DNA of 64,000 nt from assembly GCF_024137965.1 (NCBI RefSeq), contig NZ_CP099975.1, positions 1-64,000 of the forward strand, read 5' to 3'. This document shows positions 29,267 through 38,474 of the stretch, piece by piece. This DNA is from Halomonas sp. Y3 (GTDB lineage Bacteria; Pseudomonadota; Gammaproteobacteria; Pseudomonadales; Halomonadaceae). The notes under the pieces are model-generated. The model was not told the origin of the DNA. It saw nothing but the letters and a program-made list of their open reading frames with translations, and searched no databases. Each line of letters opens with the position of its first letter. Positions within the stretch are counted from its first letter, which is position 1. The translations under genes were made by a program, and so were the position numbers.

Positions 29267-30547
29267 ATGAGTGGAGCAGAGGAGGCGCCCCGGATGAGCA
29301 CGGGAGCCGAGAAGCGCGGCGAGGCACATGCCGAGGTGGTGATCGTCGGCGCGGGGATGGTGGGCGCCGCCCTGGCCTGCCTGCTGGGCGAGGCGGGGGT
29401 CGAGGTGGCCCTGGTGGATGCCCGGGAGGCCCTGCTGGACCCCGAGGCGGTGGGGCGCGGCCAGCCCGCCATGCGGGTCAGCGCCCTGACGCCGGTCTCC
29501 CAGCGCCTGCTGGAGAGGCTGGGCGCCTGGGAGTGGATGGCGGCGCGGCGGGTGAGCCCCTACCGCCATATGCAGGTGTGGGACGCCGAGGGCAGCGGGG
29601 AGGTGAGCTTCTCCGCGGACCAGGCCGGGGTGCCGATCCTGGGCCATATCGTCGAGAACGACGTGACCCTGGCGGCTCTGGAGCGGCGCCTGAGGGCGCT
29701 GCCCTCGGTGCAGCTGGTGCTGGGCGGCCGGGTGGCCGGTCTCGAGGCCGCCGAGGGGGAGGCGCGGCGGGTGCGCCTGGCGGATGGCCGCTGCCTGGTG
29801 GCTCCCCTGGTGGTGGCCGCCGACGGCGCCCGCTCGCCGCTGCGTGAGCTTGCCGGCATCGAGACCCGGGAGCGCGACACCGGGCACAGGGCCGTGGTGA
29901 CCACGGTCAGGGTGGCGCGCGCCCATGGCGAGGTGGCCCGTCAGGCCTTCCTGCCTACCGGCCCGCTCGCCTTCCTGCCGCTCTGCCTGGAGGGGGAGTC
30001 CCATTACTGCTCCATCGTCTGGTCCACCTCACCGGAGGAGGCCGAGCGGCTTCAGGGGCTCTCGCCCGAGGCCCTGGGGCAGGCGCTGGCCGCGGCCATC
30101 GACCACCGCCTGGGCGAGGTGACGGTGGTGGAGCGCACCGTCGCCTTCCCGCTGGTGCAGCGACACGCGGAGCGCTATGTGCTGCCGGGGCTGGCGCTGG
30201 TGGGGGATGCCGCCCACAGCATCCATCCCCTGGCGGGCCAGGGGGTGAATCTGGGGCTCATGGATGCGGCGGTGCTGGCCGAGGAGCTGCTGGCGGCGCG
30301 CCGCCGCGGGGTGGGGCTGGGCAACGAGCGCTGGCTGGGTCGCTATGCCCGGCGGCGTCGCGCCGACAACGCCGGGATGCTGGCGCTGATGGACGGCTTT
30401 CGCCTGCTCTTCGGGGCGCGCCACCCGGCCCTGGCCCTGGCCCGCAACCTGGGCATGAGCGGCGTGGATCGGCTCACGCCCGTGAAGCGCCTGCTGCTGC
30501 AGCAGGCGACCGGGCATCGAGGCCGCCTGCCGCTGTCGTGCCGGTAA
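29267..30547 (+). CDS. UbiH/UbiI-family FAD-dependent ubiquinone hydroxylase
   Basis: A 426-residue paralogue of UbiH. By position after ubiH it corresponds to UbiI (VisC), which hydroxylates C5 of the quinone ring, but UbiF or UbiM type specificity cannot be excluded. Motifs: VVIVGAGMVGAALACLLG near residue 24, VAADGARSPLRELAG near 185, and LVGDAAHSIHPLAGQGVNLGLMD near 310. The ATG at 29267 follows AGGAGAAGG; about 20 extra N-terminal residues precede the Rossmann fold, and a second ATG at 29294 is a possible start. It converges on ctpA with 18 nt between stops. Confidence 0.85.
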   Translation: MSGAEEAPRMSTGAEKRGEAHAEVVIVGAGMVGAALACLLGEAGVEVALVDAREALLDPEAVGRGQPAMRVSALTPVSQRLLERLGAWEWMAARRVSPYRHMQVWDAEGSGEVSFSADQAGVPILGHIVENDVTLAALERRLRALPSVQLVLGGRVAGLEAAEGEARRVRLADGRCLVAPLVVAADGARSPLRELAGIETRERDTGHRAVVTTVRVARAHGEVARQAFLPTGPLAFLPLCLEGESHYCSIVWSTSPEEAERLQGLSPEALGQALAAAIDHRLGEVTVVERTVAFPLVQRHAERYVLPGLALVGDAAHSIHPLAGQGVNLGLMDAAVLAEELLAARRRGVGLGNERWLGRYARRRRADNAGMLALMDGFRLLFGARHPALALARNLGMSGVDRLTPVKRLLLQQATGHRGRLPLSCR

Positions 30548-30565
30548 GGGCCGGGCGGAGCCGGC

Positions 30566-31864
30566 CTAGCGCCGGCTCAGCACGTTGAGCGCCTTGAGCA
30601 GGTTGAGGGCCTCGCCCAGCTGGTAGTCCTCGCGCAGGCGCTCGCTGAGCTCGGCGCGCTCCCGCGGCGCCTCCCGGGAGCGCAGGTGCCCCTCGAGGTC
30701 CGCCTCGCGCACCTGGCGTCCGCTCTCGGTCACCTCCACCCGGCCGCGCACCACCTCCACGTCGGGCTCGATGCCCTGAGCCTGGATGGAGCGGCCGTTG
30801 GGGGTGTAGTAGAGCGCCGTGGTGAGCTTGAGCCCCTCGCCGTTGCCCAGCGGCATGATCTGCTGCACCGAGCCCTTGCCGAAGCTCTCGGTGCCCATCA
30901 CCACCGCCCGGCGCTGGTCCTGGAGGGCGCCGGCGACGATCTCCGCCGCCGAGGCGCTGCCGCCGTTGATCAGCACCACCAGAGGCACCTCCGGTGCGGC
31001 AGTGTCTCTGCCGGCGCTGAACTGCATCTCGGTGTCCGCCAGGCGCCCCTCGGTATAGACGATCAGGCCGCTCTCCAGGAAGGCGTCGGCCACGCCCACG
31101 GCCGCCTGCAGCACGCCGCCCGGGTTGTTGCGCAGGTCCAGCACCAGCCCGTTCAGGCTGCCGTCGCGCTCCAGGCGGCGGATATGCTCGCTGACCTGGT
31201 CGGCGGTGCGGCTCTGGAACTGGCTGACCCTCAGGTAGCCGTAGCCCGGCTCCAGCAGCTCGCTGCGCACGCTCTCGGTGCGGATCACCTCCCGGGTCAG
31301 GGTGACGCTGCGCGGGGCGCTCTCGCCGCGGCGCTGAATGGTCAGCTCGATGCGGCTGCCCGGTTCGCCGCGCATCAGGTTGACCGCCTCCTGCAGCGAG
31401 AGGCTCTCGGTGGGGGTGTCGTCGATGCGCAGGATCAGGTCCCGGGCCTGTAGGCCGGCCCGGGAGGCGGGGGTGTCGTCGATGGGGCTGATCACCGTCA
31501 GCTGGCCATCCTCCAGCCCCACCTCGATGCCGATACCGCCGAACTCGCCCTGGGTGGATTCGCGCAGGCTCTGAAACTCCTCGCGGTCCAGGTAGGCGGA
31601 GTGGGGGTCGAGCTCGCTGAGCATGCCGCGCATGGCGTTGCGCAGCAGGGTGGCATCGTCCACTTCCTCCACGTAGGCGCGCTTGATGCGCTCGAAGACC
31701 TCGGCGAAGGTCTGGATCTCCTCCACCGGCAGGTCGTTGGCCGCGGGCGTGGCCATGGCGGGCAGGGGCAGCGCCAGCAGGGCGATGGGCAGCAGCGAGG
31801 CCAGCAGGCGACGCGGCGACCGGGCGAGGCGGGCCCTGCCAGGCAGGGGAAGCGCTGGGGTCAT
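30566..31864 (-). CDS. S41 family carboxyl-terminal processing peptidase
   Basis: A 432-residue periplasmic CtpA-type protease. An N-terminal signal peptide (about 1-38, ending PAMA) is followed by a PDZ domain (about 108-180; IGIEVGLEDGQLTVISP) and an S41 catalytic core, with nucleophile Ser in NGGSASAAEIVAGAL near residue 302 and general-base Lys in SFGKGSVQQI near 329. These proteases trim or degrade cell-envelope proteins such as peptidoglycan hydrolases. It lies downstream of envC and gpmI on the same strand; the gpmI-envC-ctpA order is widespread in Pseudomonas and relatives, which supports a cell-wall role. Confidence 0.9.
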   Translation of the reverse strand: MTPALPLPGRARLARSPRRLLASLLPIALLALPLPAMATPAANDLPVEEIQTFAEVFERIKRAYVEEVDDATLLRNAMRGMLSELDPHSAYLDREEFQSLRESTQGEFGGIGIEVGLEDGQLTVISPIDDTPASRAGLQARDLILRIDDTPTESLSLQEAVNLMRGEPGSRIELTIQRRGESAPRSVTLTREVIRTESVRSELLEPGYGYLRVSQFQSRTADQVSEHIRRLERDGSLNGLVLDLRNNPGGVLQAAVGVADAFLESGLIVYTEGRLADTEMQFSAGRDTAAPEVPLVVLINGGSASAAEIVAGALQDQRRAVVMGTESFGKGSVQQIMPLGNGEGLKLTTALYYTPNGRSIQAQGIEPDVEVVRGRVEVTESGRQVREADLEGHLRSREAPRERAELSERLREDYQLGEALNLLKALNVLSRR

Positions 31865-31938
31865 GCGATCTCCGCAGTTCCGGGACGACGAGGGTCCAGC
31901 ATAGCCCGGTCACGGCGGGCAGGGAAATAGCCGGGCCC

Positions 31939-33099
31939 TCAGCGGGCGGCGATCCACCCCTGGGGGTCGATGGGGTTGCCGTCCCGGCGCACCTCGAAGT
32001 AGAGCGCGGGGCGGCTGTGGCCGCCGCTGGCCCCCACCGCTCCCAGCACCTCGCCCCGGGAGACCGCCTGGCCGGGCTGGACGGAAAAGTGCTGCAGGTG
32101 GGCGTGCAGGGTCATCACCTGGTCGCCGTGGTCGATGATCAGCAGGTTGCCGAAGCCGCGCATCCAGTCGGCGAAGACCACCCGGCCGGCGTGGACGGCC
32201 TTGACCGGGGTGCCTTCGCCCGCCTGGATCAGGATGCCGTTGCGGTGCACGCCGTCGCCGGCCCGGAAGCGCGAGGCGATGCTGCCCTGTACCGGCCAGG
32301 GCAGATCCCCCCGGGTCTGGGCGATGGCGGTGGAGGGGGGCGGGCGCTGCAGGCGTGCCAGCTCCTCCTGCACCTGGCGCAGTACCCGTTCGGCGTGGGC
32401 GCGATCCTGCTCCAGCTCCACCAGGCGTGCCTGCTCGGTGGCGTAGCGGCCGTCGAGCTCGGCGACCAGGGCGCTGCGCTCCTGCATCTGGCGGGCCAGG
32501 TCGCTGGAGCGGCTGGCGAGCTCCGCGGCCAGGGCGTCCAGGCGCTCGCCGCGCCGGTCGAGCTCGCGGCGGTTGTCGCCGAGGGCGCTATCCAGGCGCG
32601 CCAGCTCATCGAGCCGCGCGTTGCGGGCTCGGGAGAGCTGGTTGAGGTAGTGCTGCAGGCGGTCGAGGCGGGCGGGATCGTCCTGGTTGAGCAGCAGCTT
32701 GAGCTGGGGGCTCGTGCCGAGGCGGTAGAGGGCGTCGAGCTGGACGTTCAGCGCCTCGACCTGGTCGGCGCGCTCCGCTTCCAGCAGGTCGCGACGCCGC
32801 TCCAGGGTGACGACCTCCTCGGCCAGCTCGCTGCGCTCGGCCTGGAGCTCGTCGAGGCGGCGGTGGGTCTCGCCCAGCGCGGTCTCGACCCGGCGCAGCT
32901 CGCGGCTGGCGTCGGCCTGGGCGTCCCGAGTGGAAGAGAGGCGCCGGGTGACGCCCTGGATCTCCTCGCCGATGGCATCCAGGCGCTCCCGGGCCGCCCG
33001 CTCGCTGGGCTGGGCGGCCAGGGGCGCGGCCAGGCAGAGCGCCAGCAGCGCCACCGTGAGCCGGCCTGCCCGTCGGGGCAGGCGGTGCGGGCTGGCCAT
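31939..33099 (-). CDS. envC: Murein hydrolase activator EnvC-like protein (degenerate M23 domain)
   Basis: EnvC is a periplasmic, FtsEX-associated activator of the amidases AmiA/AmiB that split septal peptidoglycan. The 386-residue protein has a signal peptide (about 1-29, ..LAAPLAA), two long coiled-coil stretches (about 33-110 and 150-250), and a C-terminal LytM/M23 domain (about 265-386). The M23 metal ligands are not all present: HRNGILI lacks the Asp of HxxxD, and the final motif reads LYFEVR instead of LHFEVR, as in the non-catalytic EnvC subgroup. The gene follows gpmI by 14 nt and precedes ctpA. Confidence 0.88.
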   Translation of the reverse strand: MASPHRLPRRAGRLTVALLALCLAAPLAAQPSERAARERLDAIGEEIQGVTRRLSSTRDAQADASRELRRVETALGETHRRLDELQAERSELAEEVVTLERRRDLLEAERADQVEALNVQLDALYRLGTSPQLKLLLNQDDPARLDRLQHYLNQLSRARNARLDELARLDSALGDNRRELDRRGERLDALAAELASRSSDLARQMQERSALVAELDGRYATEQARLVELEQDRAHAERVLRQVQEELARLQRPPPSTAIAQTRGDLPWPVQGSIASRFRAGDGVHRNGILIQAGEGTPVKAVHAGRVVFADWMRGFGNLLIIDHGDQVMTLHAHLQHFSVQPGQAVSRGEVLGAVGASGGHSRPALYFEVRRDGNPIDPQGWIAAR

Positions 33100-33113
33100 G
33101 GGGCCGGCCTGGG

Positions 33114-34700
33114 TCAGGAGGCCGCGTCGAAGTCGACCAGCACCCGGCCGGTCATCTCCTCGGGCACCGGCTGGTCCATCATGGCCAGCAGGGTGGGGGC
33201 GATGTCGCAGAGGCTGCCGTCCTCCAGCAGGCGCGCCGGGCGCTGGCCCACGTAGATCAGCGGCACCTCGAAGGTAGTGTGGGCGGTCTGGGGGTTGCCG
33301 GTCTCGGGGTTGACCATCTGCTCGGCGTTGCCGTGGTCGGCGGTGACCAGGCAGGCGCCGCCGGCCTTCTCGATCGCCGCCACCACGCGGCCCACGCAGC
33401 TGTCGACGGCCTCGATGGCCTTCACCGCGGCGTCGAAGTCGCCGGTGTGGCCGACCATGTCGCCGTTGGCGTAGTTGCAGACGATCAGGTCGTGCTCCCC
33501 GGACTCGATGGCCGCCACCAGCTTGTCGGTGACCTCGACGGCGCTCATCTCCGGCTTCTCATCGTAGGTCTTCACGTCCTGGGGCGAGGGCACCAGCACC
33601 CGGGTCTCGCCCTGATACTCCGCCTCCCGGCCGCCGGAGAAGAAGAAGGTGACGTGGGCGTACTTCTCGGTCTCGGCGATGCGCAGCTGGGTCAGGCCAC
33701 GCTGCTCCATCACCTCGCCCAGGGTGTTGGTCAGCTCGTTGGGCGGGAAGGCGGCCGGGGCCGGGATATCGGCGGCGTACTGGGTCAGCATCACCAGGCC
33801 GTCGCCGGCAAGGCGAGGGCAGACGCGGCGCTGGAAGCCGCTGAAGGCGTCTTCCACGAAGGCCCGAGTCAGCTCCCGGGCGCGGTCGGCGCGGAAGTTC
33901 ATGAAGATGGCGGCGTCGCCCTCTTCCACGACCACCGGGGTGCCGGTGGGGCGTACGCTGGTGGCGGCCACGAACTCGTCGGTCTCGCCGCGCTCGTAGG
34001 CGCTGCGCAGCCCCTCCTCGGCGCTTACCGCCTCGAACTCGCCCACCCCCTCGGTGAGCAGGCGATAGGCCTTCTCGACGCGCTCCCAGCGGTTGTCGCG
34101 ATCCATGGCGTAGTAGCGGCCGATGATGGAGGCGACGAAGCCGTTGTCGGCGCCGACCAGCTCGGAGAGGCGCTCGTTGGCGCGCTCGATGGAGGCCAGG
34201 GCGCTCTTGGGCGGCATGTCGCGGCCGTCCAGGAAGCCGTGGACATAGATGCGCCGGGCGCCGCGGCGGGCGGCCAGCTCGGCCATGGCGATGAAGTGCT
34301 CCTCATGGCTGTGCACCCCGCCCGGGGAGAGCAGGCCCAGCAGGTGCACCGCGCGGCCCTCGGCCACGGCGGCATCGATGGGCGCGGTCAGGGCGGCGAT
34401 GGTGTCCAGGTCGCCGTCCTCGATCGCCTTGGTGATGCGGGTGAAGTCCTGGTACACCACGCGGCCGGCGCCGAGGTTCATGTGGCCGACCTCGGAGTTG
34501 CCCATCTGGCCGTCGGGCAGCCCCACGTGGCGGCCGTCGGTGTGGATCAGGGTGGCCGGATGCTCGCGGTGGAGGCGGTCCATCACCGGGGTGCGGGCGG
34601 CCAGCACGGCGTTGTGGGCCGAGTCCGGGTTGTGGCCGTAGCCGTCGAGGATGATCAGGGCAACGGGGCGCGGTGTCCGGGGGCTGGCGGAATTCGTCAT
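33114..34700 (-). CDS. gpmI: 2,3-bisphosphoglycerate-independent phosphoglycerate mutase
   Basis: GpmI interconverts 3- and 2-phosphoglycerate in glycolysis using two manganese ions. The ATG at 34700, 8 nt after GAGGA, gives 528 residues (typical 510-515). The alkaline-phosphatase-fold motifs are all present: [10 protein letters not shown] (metal Asp), [14 protein letters not shown] with the phosphorylated Ser, [37 protein letters not shown] and [10 protein letters not shown]. Frames extending to 34850 add a non-homologous leader. It is the first gene of gpmI-envC-ctpA and divergent from the rhodanese gene. Confidence 0.96.
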   Translation of the reverse strand: MTNSASPRTPRPVALIILDGYGHNPDSAHNAVLAARTPVMDRLHREHPATLIHTDGRHVGLPDGQMGNSEVGHMNLGAGRVVYQDFTRITKAIEDGDLDTIAALTAPIDAAVAEGRAVHLLGLLSPGGVHSHEEHFIAMAELAARRGARRIYVHGFLDGRDMPPKSALASIERANERLSELVGADNGFVASIIGRYYAMDRDNRWERVEKAYRLLTEGVGEFEAVSAEEGLRSAYERGETDEFVAATSVRPTGTPVVVEEGDAAIFMNFRADRARELTRAFVEDAFSGFQRRVCPRLAGDGLVMLTQYAADIPAPAAFPPNELTNTLGEVMEQRGLTQLRIAETEKYAHVTFFFSGGREAEYQGETRVLVPSPQDVKTYDEKPEMSAVEVTDKLVAAIESGEHDLIVCNYANGDMVGHTGDFDAAVKAIEAVDSCVGRVVAAIEKAGGACLVTADHGNAEQMVNPETGNPQTAHTTFEVPLIYVGQRPARLLEDGSLCDIAPTLLAMMDQPVPEEMTGRVLVDFDAAS

Positions 34701-34961
34701 GGGGCTGTCCTCGAGGAGTGATGGCGACACCTTCACGCCCTGAACGGCTCGCGGCACAGGCGCAGGGCCCGGCGCAGCCGGCTCGGCAGGCGAGGCAAGG
34801 GCGGGGTCGCGGCAGATGGCGGATTGCGGCATCATATCGCATGGCCCCATCGGGCGTCATCGCCGGCCGCCAGGCGTCGTGTATACTGGGCGCCGTTCGG
34901 CAAAGGCCCGAGTGGCCCCGGCCTTCCCCTTCGTGCACCGAGACAAGAGTTATCCGGACCC
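34701..34961. promoter_or_regulatory. Divergent promoter region, gpmI / rhodanese gene
   Basis: This 261-nt gap holds no gene. A TATACT at 34882-34887, followed by GGGCGCC, is a plausible -10 for the rhodanese-secB side; no convincing -35 was found. The same -10/discriminator core (ACTGGGCGCC) is present before the GT2 gene at about 14341. Confidence 0.4.
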
Positions 34962-35384
34962 ATGATCGATCAGCTGTTTGAATTCATGCAGAACCACCCG
35001 CTGCTGGTGGGCGCCTTCCTGATGGTGCTGACCGCCTGGATCCTCTACGAGGTTCGTAACAGCAGCGCCAGCGGCGTGACCGCGAGCGAGGCGACCCAGC
35101 TGATCAACCGCGAGGATGCGGTGGTGGTGGATACCCGTGACGCCGGGGACTTCAAGGCCGGCCATATCGCCGGTGCCCGCAACATTCCCCAGAGCCGCAT
35201 CGACGAGCGCCTGTCCGAACTCGACAAGGTCAAGGAGAAGCCGATCATCATCGTCTGCAAGTCCGGCCAGTCGGCGGGCATGACCGTGGCCAAGCTGGCC
35301 AAGGCGGGCTACCCTCGCGTGCTCAAGCTCAAGGGCGGCATGCTGCAGTGGCAGGCCGACGGCCTGCCGGTCGTGCGCAAGTAG
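34962..35384 (+). CDS. Membrane-anchored rhodanese-like domain protein (YibN type)
   Basis: A 140-residue protein with one N-terminal membrane segment (about 13-31, [18 protein letters not shown]) and a cytoplasmic rhodanese domain (about 40-138). The active-site loop [10 protein letters not shown] carries Cys99, so sulfur transfer is possible. It corresponds to E. coli YibN, whose gene also stands close to secB, and YibN has been connected with the Sec machinery. Here secB follows after 46 nt; grxC, often between them, is absent. Confidence 0.88.
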   Translation: MIDQLFEFMQNHPLLVGAFLMVLTAWILYEVRNSSASGVTASEATQLINREDAVVVDTRDAGDFKAGHIAGARNIPQSRIDERLSELDKVKEKPIIIVCKSGQSAGMTVAKLAKAGYPRVLKLKGGMLQWQADGLPVVRK

Positions 35385-35430
35385 CCCCAATCGATACATC
35401 GTTCGTTCACCGATTCAAAGGATCATTCCC

Positions 35431-35940
35431 ATGGCGGAAGAGAACAACCAGAACGCCGGCGGCCAGGCGGCCGGCCAGCAGGACAAGCCCCAGCTGCAGT
35501 TCGCCGTGCAGCGCATCTATGTGAAGGACATCTCCTTCGAGGCCCCCAACTCGCCGGCGGTCTTCCAGCAGCCCTTCAAGCCCAAGGTGGGCCTGGACCT
35601 CAACACCTCCAGCCAGCAGGTGGGCGAGGGCCTCTACGAGGTCGTCATCAAGGTCACCGCCCAGGTGACCCACAGCGAGGAGGGCACCACCTCCTTCCTG
35701 GCCGAGATCGAGCAGGCCGGCCTCTTCCGCATCGCCGGCATCGAGGGGGCCCAGCTGGATCACACCCTGGGCGCCTTCTGCCCCAACGTGCTCTTCCCCT
35801 ATGCCCGGGAGTGCATCGACAACCTGGTCAACCGCGGCGGTTTCCCGCCCCTGATGCTGGCGCCGGTCAACTTCGAGGCGATCTACGCCCAGAAGAAGAA
35901 GCGCGAAGCCGAGCAGGCCCAGGCTCAGGCCACTCAGTAA
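35431..35940 (+). CDS. secB: Protein-export chaperone SecB
   Basis: SecB is a tetrameric cytosolic chaperone that keeps precursors unfolded and hands them to SecA. The 169-residue protein has [34 protein letters not shown] and the C-terminal [31 protein letters not shown], all diagnostic, followed by a charged tail. E. coli SecB is 155 residues; the extra length is at the Gln/Ala/Gly-rich N-terminus. It probably shares a transcript with the rhodanese gene upstream and rsmE 15 nt downstream. Confidence 0.96.
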   Translation: MAEENNQNAGGQAAGQQDKPQLQFAVQRIYVKDISFEAPNSPAVFQQPFKPKVGLDLNTSSQQVGEGLYEVVIKVTAQVTHSEEGTTSFLAEIEQAGLFRIAGIEGAQLDHTLGAFCPNVLFPYARECIDNLVNRGGFPPLMLAPVNFEAIYAQKKKREAEQAQAQATQ

Positions 35941-35955
35941 GGACGACGGCGACCC

Positions 35956-36699
35956 GTGACGACTTACCGGAAAGCGCCGCGCATCCACGTCGCCGCCGAC
36001 CTCATCGTCGGCGGCGACGTCGTTCTGCCCGAGGGCCCCGCCCGCCATGTGGCCAGGGTGCTGCGCCTGGGCGAGGGCGCCTTGCTGCGCCTCTTCGACG
36101 GCGCCGGCCACGAGGCCGAGGCGGTGCTGGTGGAGGCCTCGCGCAAGCGGGTGGTGGCGCGCATCGAGGCCGTCGAAGCGGGCGGCGGCGAGTCGCCCCT
36201 GGTCGTGCACCTGGGCCAGGCGATCTCCAAGGGGGATCGCATGGACTACGCCATCCAGAAGGCGGTGGAGCTGGGGGTGGCGGCCATCACGCCGCTCTAC
36301 ACCGAGCACGGCGACGTGCGCCTCAAGGGCGAGCGCGAGGCGAAGAAGCTGGCCCACTGGCAGGCGGTGGCGGCCAGCGCCTGCGAGCAGTGCGGCCGCG
36401 CCGTGGTGCCGCCGGTGCACCCGCCGCTGGCGCTCGCCGACTGGCTCGCCGAGCGCGACGAAGCCCTGCGCCTGGTGCTGCACCCGGCCACCGGCGCCGA
36501 GGATGCCCTGCAGCGGGATGCCGCGCCGGCAAGCGTTGCCCTGCTGATCGGCCCCGAGGGCGGGCTCGCCGAGGGCGAGGTCGCGGCCGCCCGGGCCGCC
36601 GGCTTCGCTCCGCTCACCCTGGGGCCGCGCATCCTGCGTACCGAGACCGCCCCGGTGGTGGCACTGAGCCTGCTGCAGTACTGCTTCGGCGATCTGTAA
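35956..36699 (+). CDS. rsmE: 16S rRNA (uracil-1498-N3)-methyltransferase
   Basis: RsmE is a SPOUT-class methyltransferase that modifies U1498 in 16S rRNA. The 247-residue protein starts at GTG 35956 (MTTYRKAPRIHVAADL), has an N-terminal PUA-like domain (HVARVLRLGEGALLRLFDG) and the trefoil-knot SAM-binding motifs LLIGPEGGLAEGEV and LGPRILRTETAPVVAL at the C-terminus. Position 15 nt after secB suggests co-transcription. In many relatives rsmE stands just before gshB, as it nearly does here. Confidence 0.94.
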   Translation: MTTYRKAPRIHVAADLIVGGDVVLPEGPARHVARVLRLGEGALLRLFDGAGHEAEAVLVEASRKRVVARIEAVEAGGGESPLVVHLGQAISKGDRMDYAIQKAVELGVAAITPLYTEHGDVRLKGEREAKKLAHWQAVAASACEQCGRAVVPPVHPPLALADWLAERDEALRLVLHPATGAEDALQRDAAPASVALLIGPEGGLAEGEVAAARAAGFAPLTLGPRILRTETAPVVALSLLQYCFGDL

Positions 36700-36742
36700 G
36701 CGCTCACTTTCGTTCCTCATCCCACTCTACAGGGAGCCCCCC

Positions 36743-37447
36743 ATGTCCGATTCCCGTGAACCGCGTACTTCGCGCCCCGCCGCCGGCCGGCGCTACCGCG
36801 CCCCGAAGTGCGCGGTGGGCGAGGTGGCCTACCTGGAGGTGGTCACCGTCAACGAGACCGGTGCCTTCCTCGACTGGGGGCACCCCAAGGACCTGCTGCT
36901 GCCCTACGGGGAGCAGCGCTTCCGGCCCAGCGTGGGCAAGCGGGTGCTGGTGAGGATCTACGAGGACCAGCAGGGGCGGCCGGTGGCCTCCCAGAAGCTC
37001 GACCGCTTCGTCGCCGACGAGGCCCGGGGCCTCTCCGCCGGGGACGAGGTGACCCTGGTGATCGCCGAACAGACCGATCTCGGCTTCAAGGCAGTGGTGG
37101 AGCACCGCTGCTGGGGGCTGCTCTACCGCGATGACGTGACCCGCCCGCTGCGTCGGGGCCAGCGCCTCACCGGCTACGTGAAGCGCCTGCGCGACGACGG
37201 CCGCCTGGACCTCTCGCTGCTGCCGCCGGGGGAGGCGCGCCTGGACGTGGTGGGCGAGGCGGTGCTCAAGGCGCTGCGCGAGAGCGGCGGCTACCTGCCG
37301 CTGGGCGACAAGAGCGACGCCGCCGAGATCAAGGCGCGGCTGGGGGTGAGCAAGAGCGCCTTCAAGCAGGCCATCGGCCGGCTCTACAAGCGCCGGCTGA
37401 TCACCCTGTCGCCCACCGGTATCCGGCTGGCGCCCGGCGGCGACTAG
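36743..37447 (+). CDS. S1-domain RNA-binding protein, CvfB/YitL family
   Basis: A 234-residue protein with successive S1-like OB folds (about 22-85, VGEVAYLEVVTVNETGAFLDWGHPKDLLLP, and about 90-165) and a C-terminal winged-helix domain (about 172-228, ..RLGVSKSAFKQAIGRLYKRRLI). This is the CvfB arrangement; Staphylococcus CvfB binds RNA and affects virulence-gene expression. The first about 18 residues are Arg/Ser-rich and probably disordered. No specific target can be named. It lies between rsmE and gshB. Confidence 0.83.
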   Translation: MSDSREPRTSRPAAGRRYRAPKCAVGEVAYLEVVTVNETGAFLDWGHPKDLLLPYGEQRFRPSVGKRVLVRIYEDQQGRPVASQKLDRFVADEARGLSAGDEVTLVIAEQTDLGFKAVVEHRCWGLLYRDDVTRPLRRGQRLTGYVKRLRDDGRLDLSLLPPGEARLDVVGEAVLKALRESGGYLPLGDKSDAAEIKARLGVSKSAFKQAIGRLYKRRLITLSPTGIRLAPGGD

Positions 37448-37492
37448 CCGGCATACTGGCCCCATCCACACTCTCGATCGGAACTCGACCCC

Positions 37493-38461
37493 ATGAGCGA
37501 ACGCGCCCTGAAGATCGGCGTGGTGATGGACCCCATCGCCGATATCGCCTACAAGAAAGACACCACCCTGGCCATGCTGTGGGCCGCCCAGGACCGCGGC
37601 GCCTCGCTGCACTACCTGGAGCAGGGGGACCTCTTCCTGCGCGACGGTCGGTCCTTCGGTCGACTGCGCGACCTGACCGTGCATCGCGACTCGGCCCACT
37701 GGTACGATCTGGGCGAGCCCGAGCCGCGCCCCCTGGCCGAGCTCGACGTGATCCTGATGCGCAAGGATCCGCCGGTGGATGCCCACTTCCTCAACGCCGT
37801 CTACCTGCTGGGCTTCGCCGAGCGCGAAGGCGTGCTGGTGGTCAACCCCACCCGGGCGCTGCTGGAGTGCAACGAGAAGCTCTTTGCCCAGCAGTTTCCC
37901 CAGTGCTGCACCCCGACCCTGGTGGCCTGCAGCGAAGCCGAGCTGCGCGCCTTCCACGCCGAGCACCAGGACGTGATCTTCAAGCCCCTGGACGGCATGG
38001 GCGGCAGTGGGATCTTCCACGTGCGCCCCGATGGCCGTAACCTCGGCGCCATCATCGAGACCCTCACCGAGCGCGGCCAGCGCCAGATCATGGCCCAGCG
38101 CTACATCCCCGAGATCGTCGACGGCGATACCCGTATCCTGCTGGTGGACGGCGAGCCGGTGCCCTATGGCCTGGCCCGGGTGCCCATGGCCGGTGAGACC
38201 CGCGGCAACCTGGCCGCCGGCGGGACCGGCGTCAGCCGCGATCTCACCGAGCGGGACCACTGGCTGATCCGTCAGGTGCAGCCGATGATCCGCGACAAGG
38301 GGCTGATGTTCGTGGGCCTCGATGTGATCGGCGACTACATCACCGAGATCAACGTGACGAGCCCCACCTGCGTGCGCGAGATCGATGACCAGCGCGGCAC
38401 CGACATCGCCGGCATGCTGCTCGACGCCATCGAGCGCCGCCTCGAGGCCCGCTGCGGCTGA
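37493..38461 (+). CDS. gshB: Glutathione synthase
   Basis: GshB is an ATP-grasp enzyme that joins gamma-glutamylcysteine and glycine. The 322-residue protein begins IGVVMDPIADIAYKKDTTLAML, then has VILMRKDPPVDAHFLNAVYLL, the grasp loop VIFKPLDGMGGSGIFHV (near residue 160) and LMFVGLDVIGDYITEINVTSPTCVREI with metal ligands near the end. It is the first gene of the gshB-tonB-yqgE-ruvX run also known in Pseudomonas aeruginosa (PA0407-PA0404). Confidence 0.97.
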   Translation: MSERALKIGVVMDPIADIAYKKDTTLAMLWAAQDRGASLHYLEQGDLFLRDGRSFGRLRDLTVHRDSAHWYDLGEPEPRPLAELDVILMRKDPPVDAHFLNAVYLLGFAEREGVLVVNPTRALLECNEKLFAQQFPQCCTPTLVACSEAELRAFHAEHQDVIFKPLDGMGGSGIFHVRPDGRNLGAIIETLTERGQRQIMAQRYIPEIVDGDTRILLVDGEPVPYGLARVPMAGETRGNLAAGGTGVSRDLTERDHWLIRQVQPMIRDKGLMFVGLDVIGDYITEINVTSPTCVREIDDQRGTDIAGMLLDAIERRLEARCG

Positions 38462-38474
38462 GCGGGAGTCCCCC

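Noticed and set aside
31939..33099. Active M23 endopeptidase
   Set aside because: Key metal ligands are replaced (no Asp in HxxxD; LYFEVR for LHFEVR), so a non-catalytic EnvC-type activator is favoured.
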